From Gammaproteobacteria bacterium (GTDB taxonomy: Bacteria > Pseudomonadota > Gammaproteobacteria > SZUA-229): a DNA stretch of 64,000 bases. This document shows, in pieces, positions 8,831 to 16,445 of the stretch. Where the stretch lies: the NCBI GenBank assembly GCA_026995045.1, contig JALWPK010000062.1:1-64000 (forward strand), read 5' to 3'. The position numbers and the translations under genes were made by a program. The notes below the pieces were generated by a model. The model searched no databases. It saw only the letters and a program-made list of their open reading frames with translations, and was not told the DNA's origin. The number at the start of each line of letters is the position of its first letter. The stretch's first letter is position 1.

Positions 8831-9445
8831 TCAGTAATAGCGTTTCAGGCTGACGACCTTGCCAGGCTCCATGTATTCACTGGCACCGAGGCGGGATACC
8901 GGTTGCAGTTTGTCTACCTGCACCTTGATGCGCCCCTTGTCGTCTTCGGTGGCGATGCTGTCATCAATATAAATGGATTTGATTTCGCCATATATCACCG
9001 CCTGTTCGACCTCGCCGATAATGTGCATCTCGTGCAGTTCGCAGGCGTAGGCGATTTTGCAGTCTGCAAGGCGTGGCAGGGTGAAGCCGTCGAAGTCTGT
9101 GGTGGCAAGATCGAAGGCGTCGAGTTCGGATTCATTTTCATCCAGCGGGCTGGCGCTTTTGTTGAGCGCTTCAAGTGAAGCCAGGCTGGCGATGTGCACG
9201 GTGAAATGCTTGCGCTCACGAATGTTGCGGCGCGTGTCCTTTTCGCTGCCGTCAGGTTTTTTGCCGACAGAAATCATGATCAGCGGTGGCGCGCTGCAAA
9301 TTGCGTTGAAATAGGAAAACGGCGCAAGATTGAAGTTGCCGCTGGCGTTTTCCGACAGCACCCAGGCGACAGGCCGTGGCACCAGGGTTTGTGACATCAG
9401 ATAGTAGCGTTGCGCCGCCTTGAATTGATCGAGTTGTAAAATCAT
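8831..9445 (-). CDS. Flavin reductase-like domain protein
   Basis: FMN-binding split-barrel protein of the flavin reductase-like (DIM6/NTAB) group, expected to bind FMN and reduce it or an unknown substrate with NAD(P)H. The family pattern is clear: TLVPRPVAWVLSENASG, then NLAPFSYFNAICSAPPLIM, and KDTRRNIRERKHFTVHIAS. At 204 residues it is of normal length. Its ATG overlaps the stop of the small upstream gene (ATGA), so translation is coupled, and UPF0114 precedes that gene in the same operon. Confidence 0.85.
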   Translation of the reverse strand: MILQLDQFKAAQRYYLMSQTLVPRPVAWVLSENASGNFNLAPFSYFNAICSAPPLIMISVGKKPDGSEKDTRRNIRERKHFTVHIASLASLEALNKSASPLDENESELDAFDLATTDFDGFTLPRLADCKIAYACELHEMHIIGEVEQAVIYGEIKSIYIDDSIATEDDKGRIKVQVDKLQPVSRLGASEYMEPGKVVSLKRYY

Positions 9446-9696
9446 CAGCTATAGTCGTCCAGCCATTCGAGTAAATAATAAATGTATTGCCCTTCGGAGG
9501 ATTTCGACGGGCCACTGACACGCGCGGCATAACGGTTGTTGTCCGGGTCGGCGGCGTCGACGGCATCGGCGGCGCATGCCATGATTTCAACACAACCCGC
9601 CGGAAACCGGTTGCGGCTGCGGCGCGGCACATACACCACCGCAAATTCAATGCCGGAAGCGCCACCTTCGGGGTCGGGGGGAACCAGTCCGCGCAT
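9445..9696 (-). CDS. Small conserved-looking hypothetical protein
   Basis: An 83-residue protein without a recognised family. Its reality is supported by tight packing: it starts three bases after the UPF0114 stop and its stop overlaps the flavin reductase start as ATGA. The sequence is soluble, with two cysteines (GCVEIMACAAD) and an acidic, aromatic tail (YYLLEWLDDYS). Confidence 0.55.
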   Translation of the reverse strand: MRGLVPPDPEGGASGIEFAVVYVPRRSRNRFPAGCVEIMACAADAVDAADPDNNRYAARVSGPSKSSEGQYIYYLLEWLDDYS

Positions 9697-9699
9697 GAT

Positions 9700-10191
9700 T
9701 CAGTGCTTGTTCATCCTGTCGACATAGGCCATGCCGATTGCTGACAGCACAAAGGTAATGTGAATGATGACATACCATTGAAGCTTGTCATTGGCGATGT
9801 GCTCGGCATTCATGAAAGCCTTGAGCAAATGAATGGATGAAATCGCCACGATGGAAGCGGCGACTTTTTGTTTGAGCGAACCGGCATCCAGTTTGCCCAG
9901 CCAGGACAATTTTTCGTTGCCTTCCTTGATGTCAATCGCAGAGACAAAATTTTCATAACCGCTCAGCATAACCATTACCAGCAGGCCGCCGACCAGCGCC
10001 ATATCCACCAGGCTGAGAATCACCAGCACCATGTCGGATTCGCTGGTGTTGAAAATCAGCGGGAAGAAATGAAACACTTCCTGAAAGAATTTCATGCCCA
10101 GCAACAACAGCGCCAGACTGAGGCCGATATAAATCGGCGCCAGCAGCCAGCGGCTGGCGTAGAGGGCATTTTCAAGCGCGCGTTCAATCAT
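9700..10191 (-). CDS. yqhA: UPF0114 family membrane protein (YqhA-like)
   Basis: Small inner-membrane protein of the UPF0114/YqhA family, function unknown. The start [20 protein letters not shown] is the family hallmark. Hydrophobic helices occur at about residues 15-35, 55-80, 110-128 and 138-158. The loop [11 protein letters not shown] is also typical. It is the first gene of a three-gene set with the 83-residue protein and the flavin reductase. Confidence 0.9.
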   Translation of the reverse strand: MIERALENALYASRWLLAPIYIGLSLALLLLGMKFFQEVFHFFPLIFNTSESDMVLVILSLVDMALVGGLLVMVMLSGYENFVSAIDIKEGNEKLSWLGKLDAGSLKQKVAASIVAISSIHLLKAFMNAEHIANDKLQWYVIIHITFVLSAIGMAYVDRMNKH

Positions 10192-10235
10192 GTTCTGGTT
10201 TGTCCGGTTGTTGCTATGTAACTATTCTACACGAA

Positions 10236-10925
10236 TTACTGGTCGCCTTTGGCGTTGAGCAGATTCTGGATGATGGGCTCCAGGTGATTGTTCCAGCCAA
10301 ATGACACATCGCGCAATATGCCTTCGCGGTCGATAAGAATGGCCGAAGGCGTGCCCTGCAAGTTATAAAGTGTAAAGGTTTGCGGAATGTGCTCGCGTCC
10401 CGCCAGATATTGCCGCGCATTCTGGATGATAATGGCTTTTTCATCATCGTCCATCTGATCGAAATTGGGCAGTTGCTGCAGGATAAACTCGCGCACCGCT
10501 TTCGCCGAGCTGTCGGTTTGCGCCGCCACCAGCTTGTCCATCGCCACCGGAAAATCGATGTGGTAGTCAATCTTGTTGACATTCAGCAGCCTGGCTGCGC
10601 CCAGTTGTTGCAGCGGGTCGCCAATCAGCTCGCCATGCTCCAGCAGCAGCCGCAGGTTGGCCTCGGTGTTTTTGTCAAAATCTTCAAACGCGGTGGCGAG
10701 GCCAATCACTTCCAGCCCGTCGCGGTGATAGAGCTGATGCAGGCGCACCGCTTCCGGCAGCGCGTGCACAAAACAGCCGGGGCAGTTGACCTGAAACACT
10801 TCAATCAGCACAACCTTGCCGCGCAGTTGCGCTAAACTGCGGGGCTCGCCCTGCATCCATTTTTCGATGACCGGCTCGGGCGCGGGTTTGCCGATTTCGG
10901 CCTGGCTAAGACTTGGCTGGCTCAT
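10236..10925 (-). CDS. Redoxin/TlpA-like thiol protein
   Basis: Thioredoxin-fold protein of the redoxin/AhpC-TSA type, with the active site FQVNCPGCFVHALPE (CPGC) at about residues 50-53 and a late cis-proline strand GTPSAILID. No signal peptide, so probably cytoplasmic. A helical insert of about 90 residues (including LPNFDQMDDDEKAIIIQNAR) separates the early and late thioredoxin strands and is unusual. The start at 10925 (MSQPSLSQAEIG) is preferred to an ORF extension to 10982, which would overlap the divergent kinase. The two genes share a 37-base intergenic region. Confidence 0.75.
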   Translation of the reverse strand: MSQPSLSQAEIGKPAPEPVIEKWMQGEPRSLAQLRGKVVLIEVFQVNCPGCFVHALPEAVRLHQLYHRDGLEVIGLATAFEDFDKNTEANLRLLLEHGELIGDPLQQLGAARLLNVNKIDYHIDFPVAMDKLVAAQTDSSAKAVREFILQQLPNFDQMDDDEKAIIIQNARQYLAGREHIPQTFTLYNLQGTPSAILIDREGILRDVSFGWNNHLEPIIQNLLNAKGDQ

Positions 10926-10962
10926 GCGAGTGATGGCTCCAACATGTTGGTATAAAGAAACA

Positions 10963-11991
10963 GTGCATCCACAAAACGACAATCAGGCGCAATCTGCGGA
11001 CACGCCTCACGACTACAACGCGCTCACACCCGATGTGGTGTTGCAGGCCGTCGAGCAACTGGGGCTGGAACCCAGCGGCCGCATGCTGGCGCTGAACAGC
11101 TACGAAAACCGTGTCTACCGCATCGAGCTGGAACAGGGCGCGCCGCTGGTGGCCAAGTTCTATCGCCCGCGCCGCTGGACTGACGAGGCGATTCGTGAAG
11201 AACACGCCTTCAGCCATGAACTGGCCGCCCGCGACATACCCGTTGTGCCGCCTGCGGTATTCAATGGTGACACATTGCACCATATCAATACAGATAACCG
11301 TGATTTTCGCTATGCGCTGTTTGCGCTGCACGGTGGCCGCTGGCCGGATCTGGAGCAGCGCGATGACCTGGTCTGGATGGGGCGCTTTATCGGCCGCATC
11401 CATGCGGTTGGGAGCGGGCAGCGGTTTGCGCATCGCCACAGCATCGACATCGAACGCATGGGCTCGGCGTCGAGCGCGTATTTGCTGGCGCAAAATTTTA
11501 TTCCTTCGCATTTGATTGACGCCTACCAGAGCTTGAGCGCCGACCTGCTGGACAACATCGCCGCCTGTTTCGAACGCGCCGGGGAGTATGCGCCGATTCG
11601 GCTGCATGGCGACTGCCATCGCGGCAATGTGCTGTGGACCGACGACGGCCCGCATTTTGTCGATTTTGATGATTGCTGCAACGGCCCGGCGATTCAGGAC
11701 TTGTGGATGCTGCTGTCCGGCGAGCGTGAGGAAATGACTGGTCAACTGTGCGACCTGCTGGAAGGCTATAACGATTTCGCCGAGCTGAATTTGTCGCAGC
11801 TTCATCTCATCGAAGCCTTGCGCAGCCTGCGCATGATGCACTACGCCGCCTGGCTGGCGCGGCGCTGGACTGACCCCGCGTTTCCGCAGGCTTTTCCCTG
11901 GTTCAATACAGTCAATTACTGGGAGCAGCACATACTGGAGCTGCGTGAGCAACTTGCGCGCATGCAGGAGCCGCCTTTGCGGGTGGACTGA
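10963..11991 (+). CDS. srkA: Stress response kinase A (YihE/SrkA)
   Basis: Aminoglycoside-phosphotransferase-fold Ser/Thr kinase; in E. coli SrkA counters programmed death under stress. Family landmarks in order are NSYENRVYRIELE, VAKFYRPRRWT (Lys for ATP), RLHGDCHRGNVLW (catalytic loop), FVDFDDCCNGPAIQDLWM (metal site) and RRWTDPAFPQAFPW. A GTG at 10963 gives 342 residues, close to the 328 of E. coli; ATGs at 10924 and 10933 would overlap the divergent redoxin gene. In E. coli the gene pairs with dsbA; here a CPGC redoxin is its divergent neighbour. Confidence 0.9.
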   Translation: MHPQNDNQAQSADTPHDYNALTPDVVLQAVEQLGLEPSGRMLALNSYENRVYRIELEQGAPLVAKFYRPRRWTDEAIREEHAFSHELAARDIPVVPPAVFNGDTLHHINTDNRDFRYALFALHGGRWPDLEQRDDLVWMGRFIGRIHAVGSGQRFAHRHSIDIERMGSASSAYLLAQNFIPSHLIDAYQSLSADLLDNIAACFERAGEYAPIRLHGDCHRGNVLWTDDGPHFVDFDDCCNGPAIQDLWMLLSGEREEMTGQLCDLLEGYNDFAELNLSQLHLIEALRSLRMMHYAAWLARRWTDPAFPQAFPWFNTVNYWEQHILELREQLARMQEPPLRVD

Positions 11992-12074
11992 TGACCAACT
12001 TAACCCTGTGCGCGGCGGGCTGAATACAAACCGCGCATGCGCTATCATCCCGGTAAACCCTCAAGGAATCTGCA

Positions 12075-12686
12075 ATGAAAATCAGCATTATCAGCGGCAG
12101 TCACCGCAACCCGTCACAAAGTGAAAAAGTGGCGCGTCATATTGAATCACGCCTGAAAGACCATCTTGAGCTTGATACCTGGCTGTTTACGCTGGCGGAC
12201 AATCCCTTGCCGCTGTGGGATCAGACTGTGTGGGAAGATGCCCCGGAATGGAACACGCGCATGGCGCCGATCAGGCAACAACTAATCAGCAGCGACGGTT
12301 TTGTGATTGTCTCGCCGGAGTGGCACGGCCAGGTTCCCGCCGGTCTGAAAAACCTGTTTTTGCTGGCCAACCGGTTTGAAGTCGGGCACAAGCCAGCCCT
12401 GATTGTCACCGTATCCAGCGGCGATGGCGGCTCCTATCCTGTAGCCGAGTTACGCATGAGCAGCTACAAAAACAATCGCATCTGCTATATCCCGGAGCAG
12501 GTGATTGTGCGCAATGTCGAGTCGGTGCTGAATGAAAATGCGGATGAGAATAATTCCGAGGCCGATGCCTATTTCCGTGAACGCATCGACTGGGCGCTGG
12601 GCATTCTGGCGGGTTACGCCGACGCGCTCAAGACCATGCGCGACAACACGCAGATTCATCACGACAAGTTTGGCAACGGCATGTAG
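12075..12686 (+). CDS. NADPH-dependent FMN reductase family protein
   Basis: Flavodoxin-fold oxidoreductase of the NADPH-dependent FMN reductase group. The FMN phosphate loop is GSHRNPSQSEKVA at residues 8-20; the flavin-contact segment SPEWHGQVPAGLKNLF replaces the more usual PEYN motif, with EWH in its place. Cytoplasmic, 203 residues. It has an AAGGAAT ribosome binding site. It follows srkA by 83 bases and is the last gene before the FNR-type promoter. Confidence 0.8.
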   Translation: MKISIISGSHRNPSQSEKVARHIESRLKDHLELDTWLFTLADNPLPLWDQTVWEDAPEWNTRMAPIRQQLISSDGFVIVSPEWHGQVPAGLKNLFLLANRFEVGHKPALIVTVSSGDGGSYPVAELRMSSYKNNRICYIPEQVIVRNVESVLNENADENNSEADAYFRERIDWALGILAGYADALKTMRDNTQIHHDKFGNGM

Positions 12687-12725
12687 CCGGACAGGATCCA
12701 GATACCACCAAATCCGTGTGGAAAT

Positions 12726-12773
12726 TTGATTTAAATCAAGGACAGATTGCCTGCCGGGAGTATGCTAGTACCC
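12726..12773 (+). promoter_or_regulatory. FNR/Anr box with class II promoter
   Basis: TTGATTTAAATCAA (12726-12739) is a perfect match to the FNR/Anr consensus TTGAT-N4-ATCAA. A -10 hexamer TATGCT lies at 12761-12766, predicting a start near 12773. The box is then centred near -41, the textbook position for FNR-activated class II promoters. It drives the 35-residue membrane protein that starts 26 bases further on. Confidence 0.8.
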
Positions 12774-12798
12774 GGACTTGACTCTACAGGAGAAAAAG

Positions 12799-12906
12799 AT
12801 GCTGCAAGGCGACGACCACATCATCTGGAGCAACCTGACCAAAGTGCTCCTGGTATTGATAGCGGTAATGTTTTCCTTGATAGTGTTGGCTAACCTGATT
12901 GGTTAG
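12799..12906 (+). CDS. 35-residue membrane protein under FNR control
   Basis: Short gene with a strong ribosome binding site (AGGAG, eight bases before the ATG). The product starts MLQGDDHIIWSN and continues as one hydrophobic helix (VLLVLIAVMFSLIVLANLIG) to the C-terminus, so it is a single-pass inner-membrane peptide. It sits behind a perfect FNR/Anr box and before a strong terminator and is thus a monocistronic low-oxygen gene. The architecture resembles small accessory subunits of respiratory oxidases, but no family was recognised and that role is only a guess. Confidence 0.7.
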   Translation: MLQGDDHIIWSNLTKVLLVLIAVMFSLIVLANLIG

Positions 12907-12955
12907 TCTCTCCGACTCCCCCAGGAGAAACCAGGGATTTAAAGTGTTGTTGCTC

Positions 12956-12988
12956 GCCCCCGCCGGCTTACCGGTCGGGGGCTTTTTA
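12956..12988 (+). terminator. Rho-independent terminator after the FNR-linked small gene
   Basis: GCCCCCGCCGG pairs with CCGGTCGGGGGC across CTTA, with one bulged base, and TTTTTATT follows. Confidence 0.9.
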
Positions 12989-13039
12989 TTGGAATATCAA
13001 CCAGTTGGCCTAAATGTCCGGATGCGCTAGGATGGGCGC

Positions 13040-13144
13040 ATGGACAAAACCGCCCTCCTCATCACCCTCGCCATTGCCGTTGCCGCCGCGTCGCTGGCCT
13101 TTATGCGGCTGTATTTCAGCGGCCAGAGCTGGCTTACCCAGTGA
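13040..13144 (+). CDS. 34-residue putative membrane protein
   Basis: A second tiny gene after the terminator of the first. The product MDKTALLITLAIAVAAASLA has one hydrophobic helix followed by FMRLYFSGQSWLTQ. A weak AGGATGG lies just upstream of the ATG. Support is the helix, the start context and its position; there is no family match. It is followed by slyD after 93 bases. Confidence 0.45.
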   Translation: MDKTALLITLAIAVAAASLAFMRLYFSGQSWLTQ

Positions 13145-13237
13145 ATCCGGCCTGTCAGGCCGATTTCCTCCCGGTTGCGCAATCTGTTAAGGTGCGGCGC
13201 GAAACATCACAGAAAAACCCTTATACAGAGAAATTCA

Positions 13238-13717
13238 ATGCAAATAGAAAACGAAAAAGTTGTCACGCTTCACTACAAACTCACCGATAATAAAGGTGCG
13301 GTTATCGACCAGTCAGACGATGGCAGCTTTGCCTACCTGCATGGCGCGAATAACATCATCCCCGGTCTGGAAGATGCGCTGACCGGCAAAAACGCAGGCG
13401 ATAAATTTGATGTCACCATTGCTCCCGAGCAGGGCTACGGCGAACGTAACGAAGCCATGCTGCAGGAAGTGCCCAGGGAAATGTTTGAGAGCGGCGCTGA
13501 TATTCAGGTGGGCTCCCAGTTTCACGCCCAGGGCCCCAATGGCGAAACCCTGGTGGTTGCCGTGGTGGAAGTCAAGGATGACAAGGTAGTTGTCGACGGC
13601 AATCACCCGCTGGCGGGCGTGCCGCTGAACTTCGATGTCGAAGTGGTGGATGTGCGCGACGCCACAGCGGAAGAAATCGAGCACGGCCACGTGCACGGCG
13701 CCGGTGGTCATCACTGA
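13238..13717 (+). CDS. slyD: FKBP-type peptidyl-prolyl isomerase SlyD
   Basis: Cytoplasmic SlyD-type prolyl isomerase and chaperone. The FKBP core has IENEKVVTLHYKLTDNKG at the start, YLHGANNIIPGLEDAL and EQGYGERNEAMLQEVPREMF, then the insert-in-flap chaperone domain and ANHPLAG-type return strand (GNHPLAGVPLNFDVEV). The His-rich tail (HGHVHGAGGHH) is a short version of the nickel-binding tail of E. coli SlyD, which also feeds hydrogenase maturation. At 159 residues it is shorter than E. coli (196), mainly in the tail. ATG at 13238 is the start that matches the family. Confidence 0.93.
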   Translation: MQIENEKVVTLHYKLTDNKGAVIDQSDDGSFAYLHGANNIIPGLEDALTGKNAGDKFDVTIAPEQGYGERNEAMLQEVPREMFESGADIQVGSQFHAQGPNGETLVVAVVEVKDDKVVVDGNHPLAGVPLNFDVEVVDVRDATAEEIEHGHVHGAGGHH

Positions 13718-13733
13718 TAACAGGCGACTTCTC

Positions 13734-13776
13734 AAAAAAAGCCCCGCTGCTGAACCAGCATGCGGGGCTTTTTTAT
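13734..13776. terminator. Terminator after slyD, possibly bidirectional
   Basis: AAAAAAGCCCCGC and GCGGGGCTTTTTT form a long stem around TGCTGAACCAGCAT, with a T run on one side and an A run on the other. It can serve slyD and the convergent hydrolase gene. Confidence 0.85.
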
Positions 13777-13809
13777 GCCCACTGGCAATGCAAACATAAC
13801 CCGCTGCTG

Positions 13810-14667
13810 TCAATCCCGCTCGACAAGATAACGCACGGCGGCGGCCACCACCTCGTCATCGCGAACAATACGATGATGCTTGAGCGTATCCGTTAGCATC
13901 AGCTCGGATTGTTTCCACGCATGGTGAATCTTTTCACTGTCCCGCCAGGGGATTTCAGGATCATCGCGGTCGTGTATCAGCAATGCCGGAAAATCAATAT
14001 CGGCGGCATTATGCTCGACTGTAATAAACCGTTCAATCAGACTGCCATGGGTTGCGTAAAGCAGTTTCAGCATTTCACGCTTTACGGCGGGCGGTATATT
14101 CAGTATGCGGCAAAAATTATGCAGGATAGCGTCAAAGGCGTTCGGCGGACAAATGCAGACAGCCCGTTGTGGCGCAAAACCAAAACGCGCAGCCAGCGCC
14201 AACGCCATGCCGCCAACCGAATGGGTGATGCAACCATGAAACGGCCCCAACTGTTGTTGCAGCGCGAGCAAGGTATCGACAAACTGCAATACGCTGGTCT
14301 GCCGGCCTTCTGTCCTGCCATGTGCGGGCGCGTCGAAACTCAACAGGCTGAAGCCTGCGCGCACAACTGGCTCGACAAAGGCGCACGCCTGGGTTCCGCG
14401 CCCCGACCAGCCGTGTACAAACAGTATGGTGGGCAAGTTGCTGTCACCCCAACGATAAGTGGCGACATCAATATCATCAACGCATAGCGAGTCAATGGCG
14501 GCGCCATCAAGCGCCATACGTTCACGCTCAGGCATGCGGAAGCGCGTGGGGCTGAACCAGGTATAGTACGCCATTCGACCAAAGCGCGCCGGCATCAGTG
14601 GGCCCAGATGTTTATACATTAACCGAAGCAGGGTCAACGACAGCGGATATTTGTCAGGCTTTGCCAT
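13810..14667 (-). CDS. Alpha/beta hydrolase
   Basis: Alpha/beta-hydrolase fold enzyme, 285 residues, no signal peptide. Oxyanion region LFVHGWSGRGTQ; nucleophile elbow CITHSVGGMAL, where Thr replaces the first Gly of the usual GxSxG; acid in HDRDDPEIPW; histidine in LKHHRIV. Substrate unknown. It converges with slyD and is divergent from the SET-domain gene (67 bases between starts). Confidence 0.8.
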   Translation of the reverse strand: MAKPDKYPLSLTLLRLMYKHLGPLMPARFGRMAYYTWFSPTRFRMPERERMALDGAAIDSLCVDDIDVATYRWGDSNLPTILFVHGWSGRGTQACAFVEPVVRAGFSLLSFDAPAHGRTEGRQTSVLQFVDTLLALQQQLGPFHGCITHSVGGMALALAARFGFAPQRAVCICPPNAFDAILHNFCRILNIPPAVKREMLKLLYATHGSLIERFITVEHNAADIDFPALLIHDRDDPEIPWRDSEKIHHAWKQSELMLTDTLKHHRIVRDDEVVAAAVRYLVERD

Positions 14668-14734
14668 TTATGAAACGCGGGTGTCCGTGCTATGCTAACC
14701 GGGTTGTTTATAACATGATTATAGTGTGATTGAT

Positions 14735-15094
14735 ATGAGTGATACCGATAATACTGAACTGGATATGGTTGATAACGAAGACTTGCAGGAGTTTTATTAT
14801 GTGAAGGAATCAAAACTTCACGGCAAAGGCCTGTTCGCAAAAGTCGACATTGCCAAGGGTGAGTACATGGGCACCTATGATGGCCCCGAAGTCACCGAGA
14901 ACGGTATGCATGTATTATGGGTGGAAGAGGAAGATGGCACAGCCATTGGTCGCGATGGCCAGAACATGCTGCGCTATCTCAATCACAGCCCCAAGCCACA
15001 CGCCGAGTTTGAAGGCTTTGATTTATATGCCAAGCGGTATATCCCCAAGGATACCGAAATCACCATTGATTACGGTGAAGACCCTGCCGACTAA
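14735..15094 (+). CDS. SET-domain protein
   Basis: Compact SET-domain protein of the bacterial type, expected to methylate lysine with S-adenosylmethionine. SET motifs in order: LHGKGLFAKVDIAKGEYMG, then MLRYLNHSPKPHAEFEGF (the NHS pseudoknot motif) and PKDTEITIDYGED. At 119 residues it is almost only the core; no pre-SET or post-SET zinc clusters. The substrate cannot be inferred. ATG at 14735 is chosen over an in-frame GTG nine bases earlier. It converges on the next gene with 14 bases between stops. Confidence 0.85.
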   Translation: MSDTDNTELDMVDNEDLQEFYYVKESKLHGKGLFAKVDIAKGEYMGTYDGPEVTENGMHVLWVEEEDGTAIGRDGQNMLRYLNHSPKPHAEFEGFDLYAKRYIPKDTEITIDYGEDPAD

Positions 15095-15108
15095 AACGGC
15101 TACACAGG

Positions 15109-15492
15109 TCAGTTCAACTTGCTGAAACTCACCGCCACCTGGGGAGAATATTCCTCATCGTAAACCAGCTCGATGGCGACATTGCCGTCATTCCCTCTGT
15201 CGTCGTATTTCAGTTGTTTCAGATCCGGATGACGTGTCGCCAGCCAGGTGCACAATGCGCTGGTCATGCCCTCGTCGCCTGATTGCAGGCTGTGCAACAG
15301 ATTGGCGGCGACGAACCGGGTTTTCTGGTTAAAATCGGGCTGCACAATGGTTTCACCGCCGATTTCGATGCCATTATCCATTTTCTCATCCATCGACTCC
15401 AGATAACGGGTCTGATATTCGGTCAGCGGCTTGTTACGATCATACTCCAGCTGCGCCACATCATTCAGCAATACCGCAAAAATGTCACTCAT
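15109..15492 (-). CDS. Conserved-looking hypothetical protein
   Basis: 127-residue soluble protein with no recognised family. The N-terminal half is helical (SDIFAVLLNDVAQLEYDRNK, YQTRYLESMDEKMDNG); the C-terminal half has beta strands (VAIELVYDEEYSPQVAVSF). It faces away from the ferredoxin reductase gene with a 91-base divergent region. Confidence 0.55.
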   Translation of the reverse strand: MSDIFAVLLNDVAQLEYDRNKPLTEYQTRYLESMDEKMDNGIEIGGETIVQPDFNQKTRFVAANLLHSLQSGDEGMTSALCTWLATRHPDLKQLKYDDRGNDGNVAIELVYDEEYSPQVAVSFSKLN

Positions 15493-15583
15493 GATTATAA
15501 TGTTAATGTCAATGAACCGTACGGTATGCTAACACCAGCCGGTAGCGGAAACAAAAGTGGCCGGCACGAACAGGAGGCGTCAG

Positions 15584-16339
15584 GTGAAATGGCTGGATGT
15601 ACAACTGACTGAAAAACTGCAGTGGACAGAACAGCATTTTTCGCTGCGCTTTCATGCGCCGGAGTTCCACTTCAAGGCGGGACAGTTTGTTCGCGTGGGT
15701 TTGTTGCAGGCGGATGGCGAAGTGTTGGCGCGTCCTTATTCGCTGGTCAATCCGCAGGACAGCGACTTACTGGAAATCTATTTCAACATCGTTCCCGAAG
15801 GCCCGTTAACGCCGCAACTGGCGGCGCTGCAACCAGGGGATGCGCTCAAGCTTGCGCCGCGGGCAGCCGGATTTCTCACTCTCGATGAAATTCCGTTTGA
15901 ACAGACCGGCTGCAAGCATCTGTGGATGCTGGCGACCGGCACCGGCGTTGGCCCGTTTCTGTCCATTCTGCAAAGCGGTGAAGCCTGGCGCCGGTTTGAA
16001 AAACTGGTGCTGGTATATTCCGTTCGCACACAACAGCAACTGGCCTACCACAATCTTATCGAACAGCTGACACAACAGCACCCACAACAGTTTCATTTTG
16101 TCCCCGCCGTTACCCGTGAGATTGCGCCCGGCGCGTTGACCACGCGCATCACCACCACGCTGGAAAGCGGTGAGCTGGAGCAGCGTGTCGGTCTGCAAAT
16201 CACGCCGCAGCAATCACACGTGATGATGTGCGGCAATTCGGCGATGATACGCAGCGCATTCACCCTGCTGGAACAGCGCGGCCTGAAAAAGCATTTGCGC
16301 CGCGAACCGGGGCATATCAGCACCGAGAAATACCACTGA
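15584..16339 (+). CDS. fpr: Ferredoxin/flavodoxin-NADP+ reductase
   Basis: FAD-dependent reductase that passes electrons between NADPH and ferredoxin or flavodoxin. FAD motif RPYSLVNPQD; NADP-binding GTGVGPFLSIL; CGNSAMI nucleotide-pyrophosphate region; and the bacterial C-terminus GHISTEKYH. The start is GTG at 15584, preceded by a strong AGGAGG six bases upstream; the in-frame ATG at 15557 has none. Length 251 residues, as in E. coli Fpr (248). Confidence 0.9.
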   Translation: MKWLDVQLTEKLQWTEQHFSLRFHAPEFHFKAGQFVRVGLLQADGEVLARPYSLVNPQDSDLLEIYFNIVPEGPLTPQLAALQPGDALKLAPRAAGFLTLDEIPFEQTGCKHLWMLATGTGVGPFLSILQSGEAWRRFEKLVLVYSVRTQQQLAYHNLIEQLTQQHPQQFHFVPAVTREIAPGALTTRITTTLESGELEQRVGLQITPQQSHVMMCGNSAMIRSAFTLLEQRGLKKHLRREPGHISTEKYH

Positions 16340-16445
16340 CACCGTACTTTTTCCGAAAAATGTGACCGGCTTCAACAGCACGCCACTGCAAACCACCTGT
16401 ATTGGTAGTATTATCTTGCGATACTCACGGGCAGTAAGGACAGGT

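Noticed and set aside
10906-12048. 380-codon frame on the - strand
   Set aside because: Antisense to srkA, which is unmistakable; a GC-rich shadow frame.
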